A DNA stretch of 30,082 nt from Actinomycetota bacterium (GTDB lineage Bacteria > Actinomycetota > Thermoleophilia > Gaiellales > Gaiellaceae). This document shows positions 16,110-24,036 of the stretch, piece after piece. Position 1 is the stretch's first letter. Every line of letters starts with the position of its first letter. The notes below the pieces were generated by a model. The model was given only the letters and a program-made list of their open reading frames with translations, made no database searches and was not told the DNA's origin. A program made the position numbers and the translations under genes. The stretch covers positions 1 through 30,082 of the forward strand of contig VAXK01000202.1 in NCBI GenBank assembly GCA_005885565.1, written 5' to 3'.

Positions 16110-16422
16110 AGAAACACCTCGAGCGGAACCGCCGCCCGGTTCCGCTCGAGACTTGCGACCGAGGCACCGCTTGCGGTGCCGTCAGGACGTGCAGGCCCAG
16201 CCTGCGCGTCCGTCTGAAACGGCCGGTCGAGCCGCCTGGAGAAACACCTCGAGCGGAACCGCCGCCCGGTTCCGCTCGAGGCTTGCGACCGAGGCACCGC
16301 TTGCGGTGCCGCCATCAGGACGTGCAGGCCCAGCCTGCGCGTCCGTCTGAACCGACCGGTCGGGCCGACCGCAGAAACACCTCGAGCGGAACCGCCGCCC
16401 GGTTCCGCTCGAGACTTGCGAT
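16110..16422. repeat. Tandem array of three hairpin-rich repeats (130-133 base period)
   Basis: Three copies begin at 16110, 16240 and 16373. Each has a perfect 14-base inverted repeat, CTCGAGCGGAACCG / CGGTTCCGCTCGAG, around the loop CCGCC (stems at 16118-16150, 16248-16280, 16381-16413). Copies 1 and 2 continue with a second hairpin (GGCACCGC-TT-GCGGTGCC) and a third (GCAGGC-CCA-GCCTGC). Copy 3 breaks off after the first hairpin. Copies 1 and 2 are almost identical apart from one substitution and a short insertion. The array lies in the gap between a minus-strand and a plus-strand gene, where both begin, so it does not act as an ordinary terminator. It matches no repeat family I can name. 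Confidence 0.85.
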
Positions 16423-16431
16423 GAAGGGGGA

Positions 16432-16530
16432 GCCTCGCCGCATGGAGGCCTCTTCATTCCGTTTGGCCCCCGCCGCATCGGGGCCGCCCGGTGATCGCTT
16501 CGTTCGCGTCGCCCCCGCCGCATCGGGGCC
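16432..16530. repeat. Second repeat family: three related CCGCAT-loop hairpins
   Basis: Directly after the first array are two identical 20-base copies (16466-16485 and 16511-16530) of a sequence with arms GCCCC/GGGGC and a loop containing CCGCAT. A third, diverged copy at 16432-16449 has arms GCCTC/GAGGC, so both arms have changed together while the GCCGCAT loop is kept. The paired change suggests that the hairpin, not the exact sequence, is conserved. The spacing between the two identical copies is 45 bases. Confidence 0.7.
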
Positions 16531-16631
16531 TTTCGCGTTCGTAGTCCGAGTATCGCGACGACCCCCCACTTCATCCATCACCCGTTCTGCGCTTGACTGC
16601 GCCGCTTCACTGGACCGGCTGAGGCCGGCAG

Positions 16632-16646
16632 TACAGTGGCGGCGTG
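16632..16646 (+). promoter_or_regulatory. Possible leaderless -10 box of the methyltransferase/MTHFR gene
   Basis: TACAGT at 16632-16637 matches the actinobacterial TAnnnT -10 pattern and lies six bases before the GTG start, which would place transcription start on the start codon. No convincing -35 box is present at the right distance; a TTGACT at 16593 is too far upstream. Confidence 0.35.
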
Positions 16647-18452
16647 GCGAACCGGTTCCTGGAGCGCCTCGGGAGCGGCCCGCCGATCGTCGCCGACGGC
16701 GGGATGGGCGCGCTCGTCTCGAGCGCGGTGCCGCGCCTGCGCTGCCCCGAAGAGGCGAACCTCCGCGCGCCCGACGCGGTCGTCTCGCTCCACGTCGGCT
16801 TCATCAACGCGGGCGCGGAGCTCATCGAGACGAACACCTTCGGCGCAAACCGCCGCAAGCTCGCGCACTACTTCCTCGAGGACGAGTTCGAGCGGATCAA
16901 CTCGACCGCCGTGAAGCTCGCCCGCAACGCGCGCGAGGTGACCGGGCGCGAGGTCTTCGTCGCCGGCTCGATCGGCCCGCTCGGCGACCCGCTCCCCTCC
17001 CACGAGCGCCGCCAGCTCTTCGCCGACCAGGCCTCCGTGCTCGAGGGCCGAGGCGCCGACCTGTTCATGGTCGAGACGTTCTACGACCTCGACGAGCTCG
17101 TGGACGCGATCGAGGCCGTCCGGTCGGTCTCGAGCCTGCCCGTCGTCGCGCTGCTCACCTTCGACGAGGGCGCGGAGACGCTGGCGGGCGTGACCGCGCG
17201 CGACGCCGCCGAGCGCCTCGCCGGCCTGGACGTGGCCGCGATCGGCGCGAACCACGGCGCGGGCCTCCTCGCCGCTCTCGCCGCGCTGGAGCAGTTCCAG
17301 ACCGACGGCCTGCCGCTCGCGGCGCTGCCCAACATCGGCCTCGCGAGCCTGGCCGGGGGCCGCGTCATCTTCCCGCACGCGACGCCCGACTACTTCGCGG
17401 AGTTCGCCGCCCATGCGCGCGACCTCGGGGCCCGCGTCATCGGCGGCTGCTGTGGCACGACGCCGACGGAGATCGCCGCCATCCGCGCCGCGGTCGACGA
17501 GGACCGGACGCCGAGGGCGGCGCTCCACTTCGAGGAGCGCGAGCTCGTCGTCTCGCTCGGCGAAGAGCAGGGCGAGTCGCAGCTCGAGCAGGCGCTGCGG
17601 GCCGGGGAGTGGGTCGTCTCCGCGCAGCTCGACCCGCCGCTCGGCTCCAACGTGATGGGCCTGATCGAGGTCGCGCGCGCGCTGAAGGACTCCGGCCGCG
17701 TCGGCTTCGTCGACCTGAACGACAACGCGGGCGCGCGCGCTGGGATGAGCGCGCTCATCGCCTCCGCCGCGATCGAGCGCGCCTGCGGGATCGAGACCAT
17801 CCCGCACCTGACCACCCGGGACACGACGGTAATGGGCCTGGAGTCGATGCTCTTCGGCGCGCAGGCCGAGGGCCTCCGCAACATCCTCGCCGTCACCGGC
17901 GACCCGCCCGAGGTCGGCGACTACCCGGGCTCGCGCGGGATCTACGAGGTCGACTCGATCGGCCTCACGCGCCTCATGGCGAGCCTGAACCGCGGCGAGG
18001 ACGTCAACGGCCGCCCGATCGACGCGCCGACGTCGTTCTACATCGGCGTCGCCGTGAACCCCTCCGCGGACGACCTCGACTTCGAGCTCGACCGCTTCCG
18101 GCAGAAGATCGAGGCCGGCGCGAGGTTCGCGATGACCCAGCTCCTCTTCGACCTCGACTACCTCGACCGGTTCCTCGATCGGATCGGCGGGTCACCGCCG
18201 ATCCCGCTGCTCCTCGGCATATGCCCGCTGTGGAGCTACCGGCTGGCGCTCCGGTTCCACAACGAGCTGCCCGGGATCATCGTCCCCGACGCGCTCCAGG
18301 ACGCCCTGCGAGACGCCGGCGCCGACGCGGCCGACGTGGGCATGGCGCACGCGAAGCGCCTGCTCCGCGAGGCCCGCGACCGCGTGGCGGGCGTCTACCT
18401 CGTCGTCCCGTACCGCCAGCCGTTGCGCGTGCTGGAGCTGCTCGACGCTTAG
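16644..18452 (+). CDS. Bifunctional homocysteine S-methyltransferase / methylenetetrahydrofolate reductase
   Basis: A 602-residue fusion from GTG 16644. Residues 1 to about 290 are a homocysteine S-methyltransferase barrel: VADGGMGALVSS, IETNTFGANRRKL, GSIGPLGDP and GGCCGTTP with zinc ligands C269 and C270. The first zinc ligand, normally Cys in a GxNC motif, is His204 here (GANHGAG). Residues about 310 to 600 are a MetF-type reductase: VVSAQLDPPLGSN, LTTRDTTVMGLES, ILAVTGDPPEVGDYPG and FAMTQLLFDLDYL. This is the YitJ-like plan, joining reduction of methylene-THF with methylation of homocysteine to make methionine. Cobalamin domains are absent. The gene is alone on its strand; its stop overlaps that of the convergent protease gene (TTAG). 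Confidence 0.92.
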   Translation: MANRFLERLGSGPPIVADGGMGALVSSAVPRLRCPEEANLRAPDAVVSLHVGFINAGAELIETNTFGANRRKLAHYFLEDEFERINSTAVKLARNAREVTGREVFVAGSIGPLGDPLPSHERRQLFADQASVLEGRGADLFMVETFYDLDELVDAIEAVRSVSSLPVVALLTFDEGAETLAGVTARDAAERLAGLDVAAIGANHGAGLLAALAALEQFQTDGLPLAALPNIGLASLAGGRVIFPHATPDYFAEFAAHARDLGARVIGGCCGTTPTEIAAIRAAVDEDRTPRAALHFEERELVVSLGEEQGESQLEQALRAGEWVVSAQLDPPLGSNVMGLIEVARALKDSGRVGFVDLNDNAGARAGMSALIASAAIERACGIETIPHLTTRDTTVMGLESMLFGAQAEGLRNILAVTGDPPEVGDYPGSRGIYEVDSIGLTRLMASLNRGEDVNGRPIDAPTSFYIGVAVNPSADDLDFELDRFRQKIEAGARFAMTQLLFDLDYLDRFLDRIGGSPPIPLLLGICPLWSYRLALRFHNELPGIIVPDALQDALRDAGADAADVGMAHAKRLLREARDRVAGVYLVVPYRQPLRVLELLDA

Positions 18453-19585
18453 CCGGAGCAGGGACCGGTCGAGACCGGGCCGCGGGCGCCTGCGAGCGCT
18501 TGGCGAACCGCGGCCGGGGGCACGCCGTAGCCGCCCGTCGAGCCGACGCGCGCGGCGAAGATCGTCGTCTGCACACGGCCGGCGGCATCGACGGCCGGGC
18601 CTCCGGAGTCGCCGTGACGGACCTCTCCGCGGACGCTGGTGATCGTCCGCGCCACTGGGCCATGGCCGTAGGCGTCCTGGCTGAGCACGGTCACGGTACG
18701 CCCGATCCGGCCCGGCTTCGCGTCGAAGGGCCCGTCGCCGGGGTAGCCGAGCAGCACGACCGCGGCGCCCGGCCGCGGGTCGGCGAAGCGCAGAGGCTGC
18801 GCACGAAGGCCTGGCACCCTCAGGACGGCCACGTCGTTCCGCGCGTCGACCGCGACGGGAATCGCGTGCAGCGCCGAACCTGTGCCGAAGAGCTGGACGG
18901 CGGTGTCGTGCTCTCCCGCCACGACGTGCGCGGCCGTGACTACGAGCTCCTGCCGCGCGACCCACCCCGAGCCCTCGACCGAGAGACCGCACGCCGTTCC
19001 CACCACGCGGACCACGCTGGGCGCGGCGGCCCGCACCCCCGCGGCGCGAAGGAGCCGAGGGTCGGGCGGCGCGACGCCCGCGATCGGCCCGGCGATCGAG
19101 GGAAACGGGTCGACGCGCGCAAGGGCCTCGAGCAGCCGCCGCGGCGGCGCGATCGCGTCCAGCCGTCGCACGACGAGCGAGCGCTGCGCGTCGCGACGAA
19201 GGGTCTTCTGTCCGGGAAGCAGGAGCGCCGCCGCGCCCAGCACCCAGACGATCGCGAGCCCGGACGCCGCGCCCAGGACGAACCCGCCGGCGGAGTCCAA
19301 CGCCCGAAGCGGCGGAAGACGGAGCCCCGAGCGCAGTGTCGCGCCGGCGAGGCTCCCGACGGCCTCGAGCACGATCGCGAACACGATCGCCCCTCCGAGC
19401 GCCGCGACCGGCGTGTACGGCGAGCGCGAGCCGCCGGAGAGAAGATGCGGGGCGAGCCGCGCTCCGACGATCGCGCCGCCGATCACCCCCGCGGCCGAGA
19501 GCGCGCTCGCGATCAATCCCTTGCGCAGGCCGTAGAGCGCCATGAGCGCCACGAACGCGAGCGCGAGCCAGTCGATGCGCGTCAC
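18449..19585 (-). CDS. MarP-like membrane serine protease (CvpA domain plus trypsin-like domain)
   Basis: A 378-residue protein from a start at 19585. Residues 1 to about 125 form four hydrophobic helices of the colicin V production (CvpA) type, starting MTRIDWLALAFVALMALYGL. A linker leads to a chymotrypsin-fold protease at about 190-378, with catalytic H220 (TAAHVV), D251 (RNDVAVL) and S327 (GDSGGP). Cys199 just before the protease domain and Cys376 at the extreme C-terminus match in position the disulfide that controls Mycobacterium tuberculosis MarP. MarP is a periplasmic protease for acid and oxidative stress tolerance that cleaves cell-wall enzymes. The same job is likely here but is inferred. 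The stop overlaps the convergent MTHFR stop. Confidence 0.92.
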   Translation of the reverse strand: MTRIDWLALAFVALMALYGLRKGLIASALSAAGVIGGAIVGARLAPHLLSGGSRSPYTPVAALGGAIVFAIVLEAVGSLAGATLRSGLRLPPLRALDSAGGFVLGAASGLAIVWVLGAAALLLPGQKTLRRDAQRSLVVRRLDAIAPPRRLLEALARVDPFPSIAGPIAGVAPPDPRLLRAAGVRAAAPSVVRVVGTACGLSVEGSGWVARQELVVTAAHVVAGEHDTAVQLFGTGSALHAIPVAVDARNDVAVLRVPGLRAQPLRFADPRPGAAVVLLGYPGDGPFDAKPGRIGRTVTVLSQDAYGHGPVARTITSVRGEVRHGDSGGPAVDAAGRVQTTIFAARVGSTGGYGVPPAAVRQALAGARGPVSTGPCSG

Positions 19586-19613
19586 GCCGGGAGGCTAACG
19601 ACGACCCCGGCGC

Positions 19614-19619
19614 TACAAT
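19614..19619 (+). promoter_or_regulatory. -10 box upstream of tRNA-Asp
   Basis: TACAAT, close to consensus TATAAT, lies 11 bases before the first base of the tRNA. No good -35 box was found 16-18 bases upstream. It is the obvious candidate for the tRNA promoter in the short gap after the divergent protease gene. Confidence 0.5.
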
Positions 19620-19630
19620 GCCCGCCGCCT

Positions 19631-19707
<77 letters not shown>

Positions 19708-19817
19708 TCGAAATGCCTGCAAATGGGGGTATCCGTCGCCTGGCGATTCGATAGGCCAATGACCACGCCGCTGGTCTTGCGCAGCATTTCCAGTAAGTAA
19801 CTCACTTGGAAGGGTCT

Positions 19818-19839
19818 CGGGCAGCAGATGGGCAGCAAA
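19818..19839 (+). repeat. Left arm repeat: doubled GGGCAGCA
   Basis: The sequence GGGCAGCA-GAT-GGGCAGCA with short identical flanks (22 bases in all) lies about 110 bases inside the left core. The same 22 bases, in the same orientation, lie about 115 bases inside the right core. The 11-base period is one helical turn, as expected for paired protein-binding sites. A role as integrase arm sites is inferred. The 208-base gap between the tRNA and the next gene holds nothing else I recognise. Confidence 0.55.
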
Positions 19840-19912
19840 GACCTGTCACAGGTGCTCCACCCCCACGCGCGAGCGCGCTTCCGTTGCGGCCTTTCGGCGC
19901 GATCCCCTCAGG

Positions 19913-20281
19913 TCAATCGTTCCCGGTCGGGATCACCGTGGCGGGCTCGACCATCAGCAAGACCGTGCGCCCGTGCGCACGCGGATGGTGAAGGACGCCA
20001 CGCGGGATCGTCACGCCCTGGTTCACACCGAGGACGAATGGCTCCCGCCCCTCCACCTCGAGCTCGAGCTTTCCCTCGAGCACGAGAAAGAACTCGTCTT
20101 CGTGCTCGTGGCTGTGCCAGTCGACAAGCTCGCCTTCGATCACGGCAAGTCGGACGACGGAGTCATTCACGGTCGTGAGAGTCTGATTCACCCACGGCTC
20201 ATACCCCGCGCCCTCTGCGGCTACGTCGATCTGCGCAAGCTGACCGTACTTGTCGTCATATCTGATGTCGTAGTTCTGCAT
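19913..20281 (-). CDS. Single-domain cupin protein (island)
   Basis: A 122-residue protein from ATG 20281 with GGGAGG five bases upstream. It is a small beta-barrel cupin: DWHSHEHEDEFFLVLEG gives the HxH and Glu ligands, ELEVEGREPFVLGVNQG follows, and VTIPRGVLHHPRA supplies the last His. All metal ligands are present, so it could be an enzyme or a metal-bound sensor. Such short cupins include isomerases, dioxygenases and uncharacterised proteins. It is the last gene of the island operon, 49 bases after the exporter gene. The island's first gene is also a cupin, but the two are not close copies. Specific function unknown. Confidence 0.85.
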   Translation of the reverse strand: MQNYDIRYDDKYGQLAQIDVAAEGAGYEPWVNQTLTTVNDSVVRLAVIEGELVDWHSHEHEDEFFLVLEGKLELEVEGREPFVLGVNQGVTIPRGVLHHPRAHGRTVLLMVEPATVIPTGND

Positions 20282-20330
20282 ACACACCTCCCGGTCGCTC
20301 TAGATTGATAGGGGACGAATCCTCGGGGCA

Positions 20331-21242
20331 TCAGTTCCTGGGTGTCGGCGCCGGCACGCGGGCGGCGGTCCGCCGAGGAACCTCGAGCGCGTCGACGACC
20401 CCGAGCGCGAGCGCGAGGCCTACCAAGACGACTAAGGATCCGAGCAGCTCGCCCCAGGTCGGGTGCTCGCGGCGCACGAGCCATGCGGTGAGGATCCCGA
20501 CGACCGGTACGAGCAGCGTGAAAGGGGCAACGGTCGACGCTGGGTAGCGCGAGAGTAGCCGGTACCAGGTGCCGTAGCCGAAGAACGTCGAAACGATGAC
20601 GACGTAGGCGAGGGCGGACATCCCGGACACACCGACCGAAGATGCCGCGCTCTGCCAATGTCCGACCCCCTCGAAGATCAGGGAGAGCCCGAGTAGGGGT
20701 ACCGGTGCGACGAGGCTCGACCATACGAGCAGCGAGAAAGGCCGTTTTGCCCCGGCCGCTCGGGTCACCACATTCCCGCAGCCCCACGCGGCCGCCGAGG
20801 CGACACCGAGTGCGACTGCCAGCAGAGGGACGCCGTGGGCGCGACCGGCAGCGATCGTGCCCAGACCGACGATGGCGAGCGAGACGCCAATGACTTGGCG
20901 CAGGCTTGGGCGCTCGCCGAGTGCGACGACGGCGAGCGGGATAGTGAAGACCGGTTGAAGAGGCGCGATCACGGACGCCAGTCCCGCAGGCAGACCGATG
21001 TTCATCGCCACGAAGAGAACCCCGAACTGCCCGACACCGATGAATAGACCGACGGCGACAACCGCCCGCCAGCGCACGTCCGGCCGTGGCACGAAGAAGA
21101 TCGCAGGAACAGCGGTCAGTCCGAAGCGCAGCGCGGCAAAGAGAAGGGGCGGGAACGATTCGAGGCCGATGTCAATGACGACGAAGTTCACCGCCCAACA
21201 GACGGCGACGACGAGCGCTAGGACGGCGTGCCGGCGAGGCAA
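20331..21242 (-). CDS. eamA: EamA-type drug/metabolite exporter (10-TM DMT family)
   Basis: A 303-residue membrane protein from TTG 21242, three bases after the MFS stop. It has ten hydrophobic segments in two EamA repeats. From memory it follows E. coli EamA, the exporter of O-acetylserine and cysteine, along most of its length: HAVLALVVAVCWAVNFVVID, GLPAGLASVIAPLQPVFTI, AWGCGNVVTRAAG, GYGTWYRLLSRYPASTVAP and LLVPVVGILTA. The start aligns well with that of EamA, which supports the TTG. An amino-acid-derived metabolite is the likely substrate, though members of this family vary widely. It is the sixth gene of the seven-gene island operon. Confidence 0.88.
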   Translation of the reverse strand: MPRRHAVLALVVAVCWAVNFVVIDIGLESFPPLLFAALRFGLTAVPAIFFVPRPDVRWRAVVAVGLFIGVGQFGVLFVAMNIGLPAGLASVIAPLQPVFTIPLAVVALGERPSLRQVIGVSLAIVGLGTIAAGRAHGVPLLAVALGVASAAAWGCGNVVTRAAGAKRPFSLLVWSSLVAPVPLLGLSLIFEGVGHWQSAASSVGVSGMSALAYVVIVSTFFGYGTWYRLLSRYPASTVAPFTLLVPVVGILTAWLVRREHPTWGELLGSLVVLVGLALALGVVDALEVPRRTAARVPAPTPRN

Positions 21243-21245
21243 GCG

Positions 21246-22529
21246 TCACGCCGCTTCAGGCATGGGGTCACCGGGCGGAGCCGCTGACTCGGTCGAGGCC
21301 AACGGCTTGTCGGGGACGCGATCGCCGGCGAAGAGAAAGCCCGCTCCGACCACCGCGACGACGAGGCCGCCGCCCCACCAGACGGCGTCGGGTGAGTACG
21401 CGAGCACCACGCCGCCGATGGCCGGGCCGACGGCGAAGCCTCCGGTCACCATCAGGCTGAAGACCGAGATGTAGCGGCCGAGGAGATGCGGGGGAGCGAG
21501 GTCGGCGGCGAGTGGTCCGAGGACGACGGAGTGGACGCACTCGCCGATCGCGATCACGACTGAGACGCCGCACAGGAGCGCGGACGCTCCGAGCTCCGAG
21601 TGGATCAGCGTCGCCGGCAAGACGCCGAGGAGTCCGATGGCAAAGAACGCGCTCGCTGCGACGAATACCTGCGCGCGACGCAGCGGCTTGAAAGCGCGCG
21701 CTACGGGGAGTTGCGCGATCACGATGACCAACGCGTTGAAGAGAAAGAGGAGCCCGATGGCGCCGGGTCCGGCTCGCGTATGCGCTTTCACAAACGGCGG
21801 CAGGATGTTCGCGAACAGCGCGTAGCCGGCGATGATCAGGACGAAGTTCGCCGTGATGAGGATCAGGAATCTCCGATCGCGAGCGACCGCCCGGAATCCT
21901 CCTCCGCCGACGTCGGGTGCCGCCGCGCCGCGTGGATTCGGCACCACCGCCAGTACCACCAGCGCTAACGCGGCGTAGGTGATCGCGTCGATCAGATAAA
22001 GCGCCTGAAACGATCGCAGGTCCTGTGCCGAGGAGACGACGAAACCCGCGACCGTCGCGCCGAGACCAAGGCCCAGGTTTTGTGCGACGCGTCCGAGCGC
22101 GAACGAGTCAGCACGTTGCTCTGGCGTTATCAGGAGGATGAGCAACGTCTGGTTCGCTGTGCGGGTCACTCCGACCCCGGCTCCGCCGATGACTGCGCAA
22201 GCGAACGCCTGCCACGGCCGGTCGACGAACGCGAAGCCGGCAAAGCCGAGCGCGCTCGCAAGATTGGCGGCGATCAGGATCGGCTTGGCGCGAAAGCGGT
22301 CGAGCAGGGCTCCCGAGGGAGGTGTAACGAGGGTGCCAGCTCCCAGGATCGCGGCGAGCACAAAGCCGGCGGTCGCTGTCGAGAAGCCGCGGAACTGGTG
22401 CAGGTAGATGATCTCGAACGGAAGGATCAGCCCGTAGCCGAACCAGCTGAACGCATTCCCGGCCTGCAAGAACAGCACCACGCGAGGCAGGTCCGTCCGC
22501 CAAGCTCTCGCTAGAGATAGCCGCAGCAC
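21246..22529 (-). CDS. MFS transporter, island copy 1
   Basis: A 427-residue, 12-helix major facilitator protein from GTG 22529, which overlaps the stop of the small gene upstream (TAGTG). The first helices carry the MFS DRF-type loop: GALLDRFRAKPILIAANLAS. It is a clear paralogue of the other MFS gene in this operon, as in GLILPFEIIYLHQFRGFSTA and FANILPPFVKAHTRAGPGAIG. The arrangement resembles drug or peptide efflux proteins of the DHA type. Nothing in the sequence fixes the substrate. The two related MFS genes may form a heteromer or have diverged in specificity. EamA follows after three bases. Confidence 0.9.
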   Translation of the reverse strand: MLRLSLARAWRTDLPRVVLFLQAGNAFSWFGYGLILPFEIIYLHQFRGFSTATAGFVLAAILGAGTLVTPPSGALLDRFRAKPILIAANLASALGFAGFAFVDRPWQAFACAVIGGAGVGVTRTANQTLLILLITPEQRADSFALGRVAQNLGLGLGATVAGFVVSSAQDLRSFQALYLIDAITYAALALVVLAVVPNPRGAAAPDVGGGGFRAVARDRRFLILITANFVLIIAGYALFANILPPFVKAHTRAGPGAIGLLFLFNALVIVIAQLPVARAFKPLRRAQVFVAASAFFAIGLLGVLPATLIHSELGASALLCGVSVVIAIGECVHSVVLGPLAADLAPPHLLGRYISVFSLMVTGGFAVGPAIGGVVLAYSPDAVWWGGGLVVAVVGAGFLFAGDRVPDKPLASTESAAPPGDPMPEAA

Positions 22530-22759
22530 TACTTCGCAGCTCGTACGCCTCGGTCGGCGAGAAGAGCAGCCACCGCAGCTTTCGCCTGACGCGCCGCGGC
22601 CGGATCGCGGCGAGACCCACCAACGGCGTCATCGAGGTGCCGTCTGCTCTCGGACTCCATCCAGGCCTGTTGGACCGCGAGCGCATCGATGGCACCGAGC
22701 GCGAGGCGAGGCTGACAAGACTCGCACGCAACCGTGAGATTCTCGTGGCAGGAACTCAC
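22529..22759 (-). CDS. Small CxxC protein between the two MFS genes
   Basis: A 76-residue protein from GTG 22759. Its start overlaps the stop of the upstream MFS gene (GTGA) and its stop overlaps the start of the next (TAGTG). It therefore sits exactly inside a translationally coupled series, which is strong support for real coding. Cysteines at 4, 12 and 15 with His5 (SSCHENLTVACESC) could bind zinc. The rest is a predicted helix rich in Ala, Arg and Asp, with no membrane span. I recognise no family. It could be an accessory or regulatory subunit of the transporters. Confidence 0.7.
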   Translation of the reverse strand: MSSCHENLTVACESCQPRLALGAIDALAVQQAWMESESRRHLDDAVGGSRRDPAAARQAKAAVAALLADRGVRAAK

Positions 22760-24036
22760 GCGGCCTCCGGCGCCGACGTCAGACCTGACGGTGCTTCATC
22801 GAGCGGGTCGGGAATGCGGCCGCCGAGTCGAAGCAGGACTGCTCCGGCCATCAGCGCGGCAAACGCGCCACCCCACCAGATGACGTTTGGACTGGTCTGC
22901 AGGAGAAGTCCGCCAATCGCCGGGCCGAGGGCCAGGGAGCCGGTGAAGGTCAGAGTGTAGAGAGAGAGGTAGCGGCCGAGCAGATGGGCTGGAGCCATGT
23001 CTGCGACCAGCGGCCCGAGAACGAGAGTGTGTGCGATTTCGCCGAGTGCAAAGACGATCGCAACGCCCACGAGGAGACTGGTCGCAGCGAGCTTGGAGTG
23101 GATGATCGTCGCCGGCAACACCGCGAGCAGGGCAACCGCAAAGAGCGCGCTTGCCGCTGCGAAAGCGTGGGTGCGTCGCATCCGTCCCACGGCGCGCACC
23201 GCCGGGATCTGCGCGATGACGACAAAGGCGGTGTTGACCAGAAAGATGATCCCGATCTCGGCGGGGCCGACCGGTGTATGCGCCTTTGCAAACGGCGGCA
23301 GGATGTTGGAGAAGAAGGTGTGGCCGACGACGACGAGGACGATGTTGGCTGCGATCACAATGAGGAAGATCCGATCGCGGGCGACCGCGCGAAAGCCGGT
23401 TCCGTTGGCGTCTGTCGCCGTGGCGATCTCGGCTCGCGGGCTCGGCACGGCAGCGAGCACAATCAGCGCGAATCCGGCGTAGGTGACAGCGTCGAAGAAA
23501 TAGAGAAGTTGGAACGTGCTGAGCTGCGGTGCGGCTGCGACGATGAAGCCGCCGACGGTCGCGCCGGCACCAATCCCGAAGTTGCCAGTGACGCGGTTGA
23601 GCGCGAAGGCGGCCGCTCGTTGCTCCTTCGTGACCAGCCTGACGACCAATGTCCGACTGGCCGTCCCTGCGGCGCCGAGGCCGGCTCCGCTGACAACCGA
23701 GTAGGCAAAGCCCTGCCAGGGACGGTCGACGAAGGCGAAGCCGGCGTAACCAAGTGCGCTCGCCAAGCTTCCTGCGACCACGAGCGCTTTGGCGGGGTAG
23801 CGGTCGAGCAGCGCTCCCGTAGCCGGGGTGACGATTGCGGACGTCCCCATCGTCGTCGCCAGCACCAATCCGGCTGTCGACGTCGAGAAGCCACGTGCCT
23901 GGTGCAGATAGATGATCTCAAAGGGAAGAACGAGCCCGTAACCGAAGTAGTTGAGAGCGTCTCCCGCCTGAAGGATGAGCACGGGGCGAGGGAGCCCGGT
24001 ACGCCAACCCGAGAGGACTTGTGAGACGCGGCGCAT
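22756..24036 (-). CDS. MFS transporter, island copy 2
   Basis: A 426-residue, 12-helix MFS protein. I chose ATG 24036, which overlaps the aminopeptidase stop (TGATG); the frame stays open further upstream, but only inside the peptidase gene. It matches copy 1 over its whole length: YGLVLPFEIIYLHQARGF, ALLDRYPAKALVVAGSLAS, FSNILPPFAKAHTPVGPAEIG and HLLGRYLSLYTLTFTG. This indicates a local duplication with substantial divergence, with the small CxxC gene between the copies. It directly follows the aminopeptidase, so the exported or imported substrate may be related to a peptide or amino acid (inference). Confidence 0.9.
   Translation of the reverse strand: MRRVSQVLSGWRTGLPRPVLILQAGDALNYFGYGLVLPFEIIYLHQARGFSTSTAGLVLATTMGTSAIVTPATGALLDRYPAKALVVAGSLASALGYAGFAFVDRPWQGFAYSVVSGAGLGAAGTASRTLVVRLVTKEQRAAAFALNRVTGNFGIGAGATVGGFIVAAAPQLSTFQLLYFFDAVTYAGFALIVLAAVPSPRAEIATATDANGTGFRAVARDRIFLIVIAANIVLVVVGHTFFSNILPPFAKAHTPVGPAEIGIIFLVNTAFVVIAQIPAVRAVGRMRRTHAFAAASALFAVALLAVLPATIIHSKLAATSLLVGVAIVFALGEIAHTLVLGPLVADMAPAHLLGRYLSLYTLTFTGSLALGPAIGGLLLQTSPNVIWWGGAFAALMAGAVLLRLGGRIPDPLDEAPSGLTSAPEAA

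Noticed and set aside
16110..16422. CRISPR array
   Set aside because: The units are 130-133 bases with near-identical, not unique, intervening sequence, and no cas genes are present.
16182..16574. A small repeat-containing protein gene on the minus strand
   Set aside because: Its sequence is the hairpin repeats read in frame, is open in several frames at once and has no start signal, so structure in the DNA explains it better.
19840..19912. Integrase remnant at the left island end (minus-strand AAHLLPE reading)
   Set aside because: The short match to a common integrase C-terminal phrase is interrupted by a stop just upstream and no catalytic Arg, His or Tyr block is found; not enough to call a gene.
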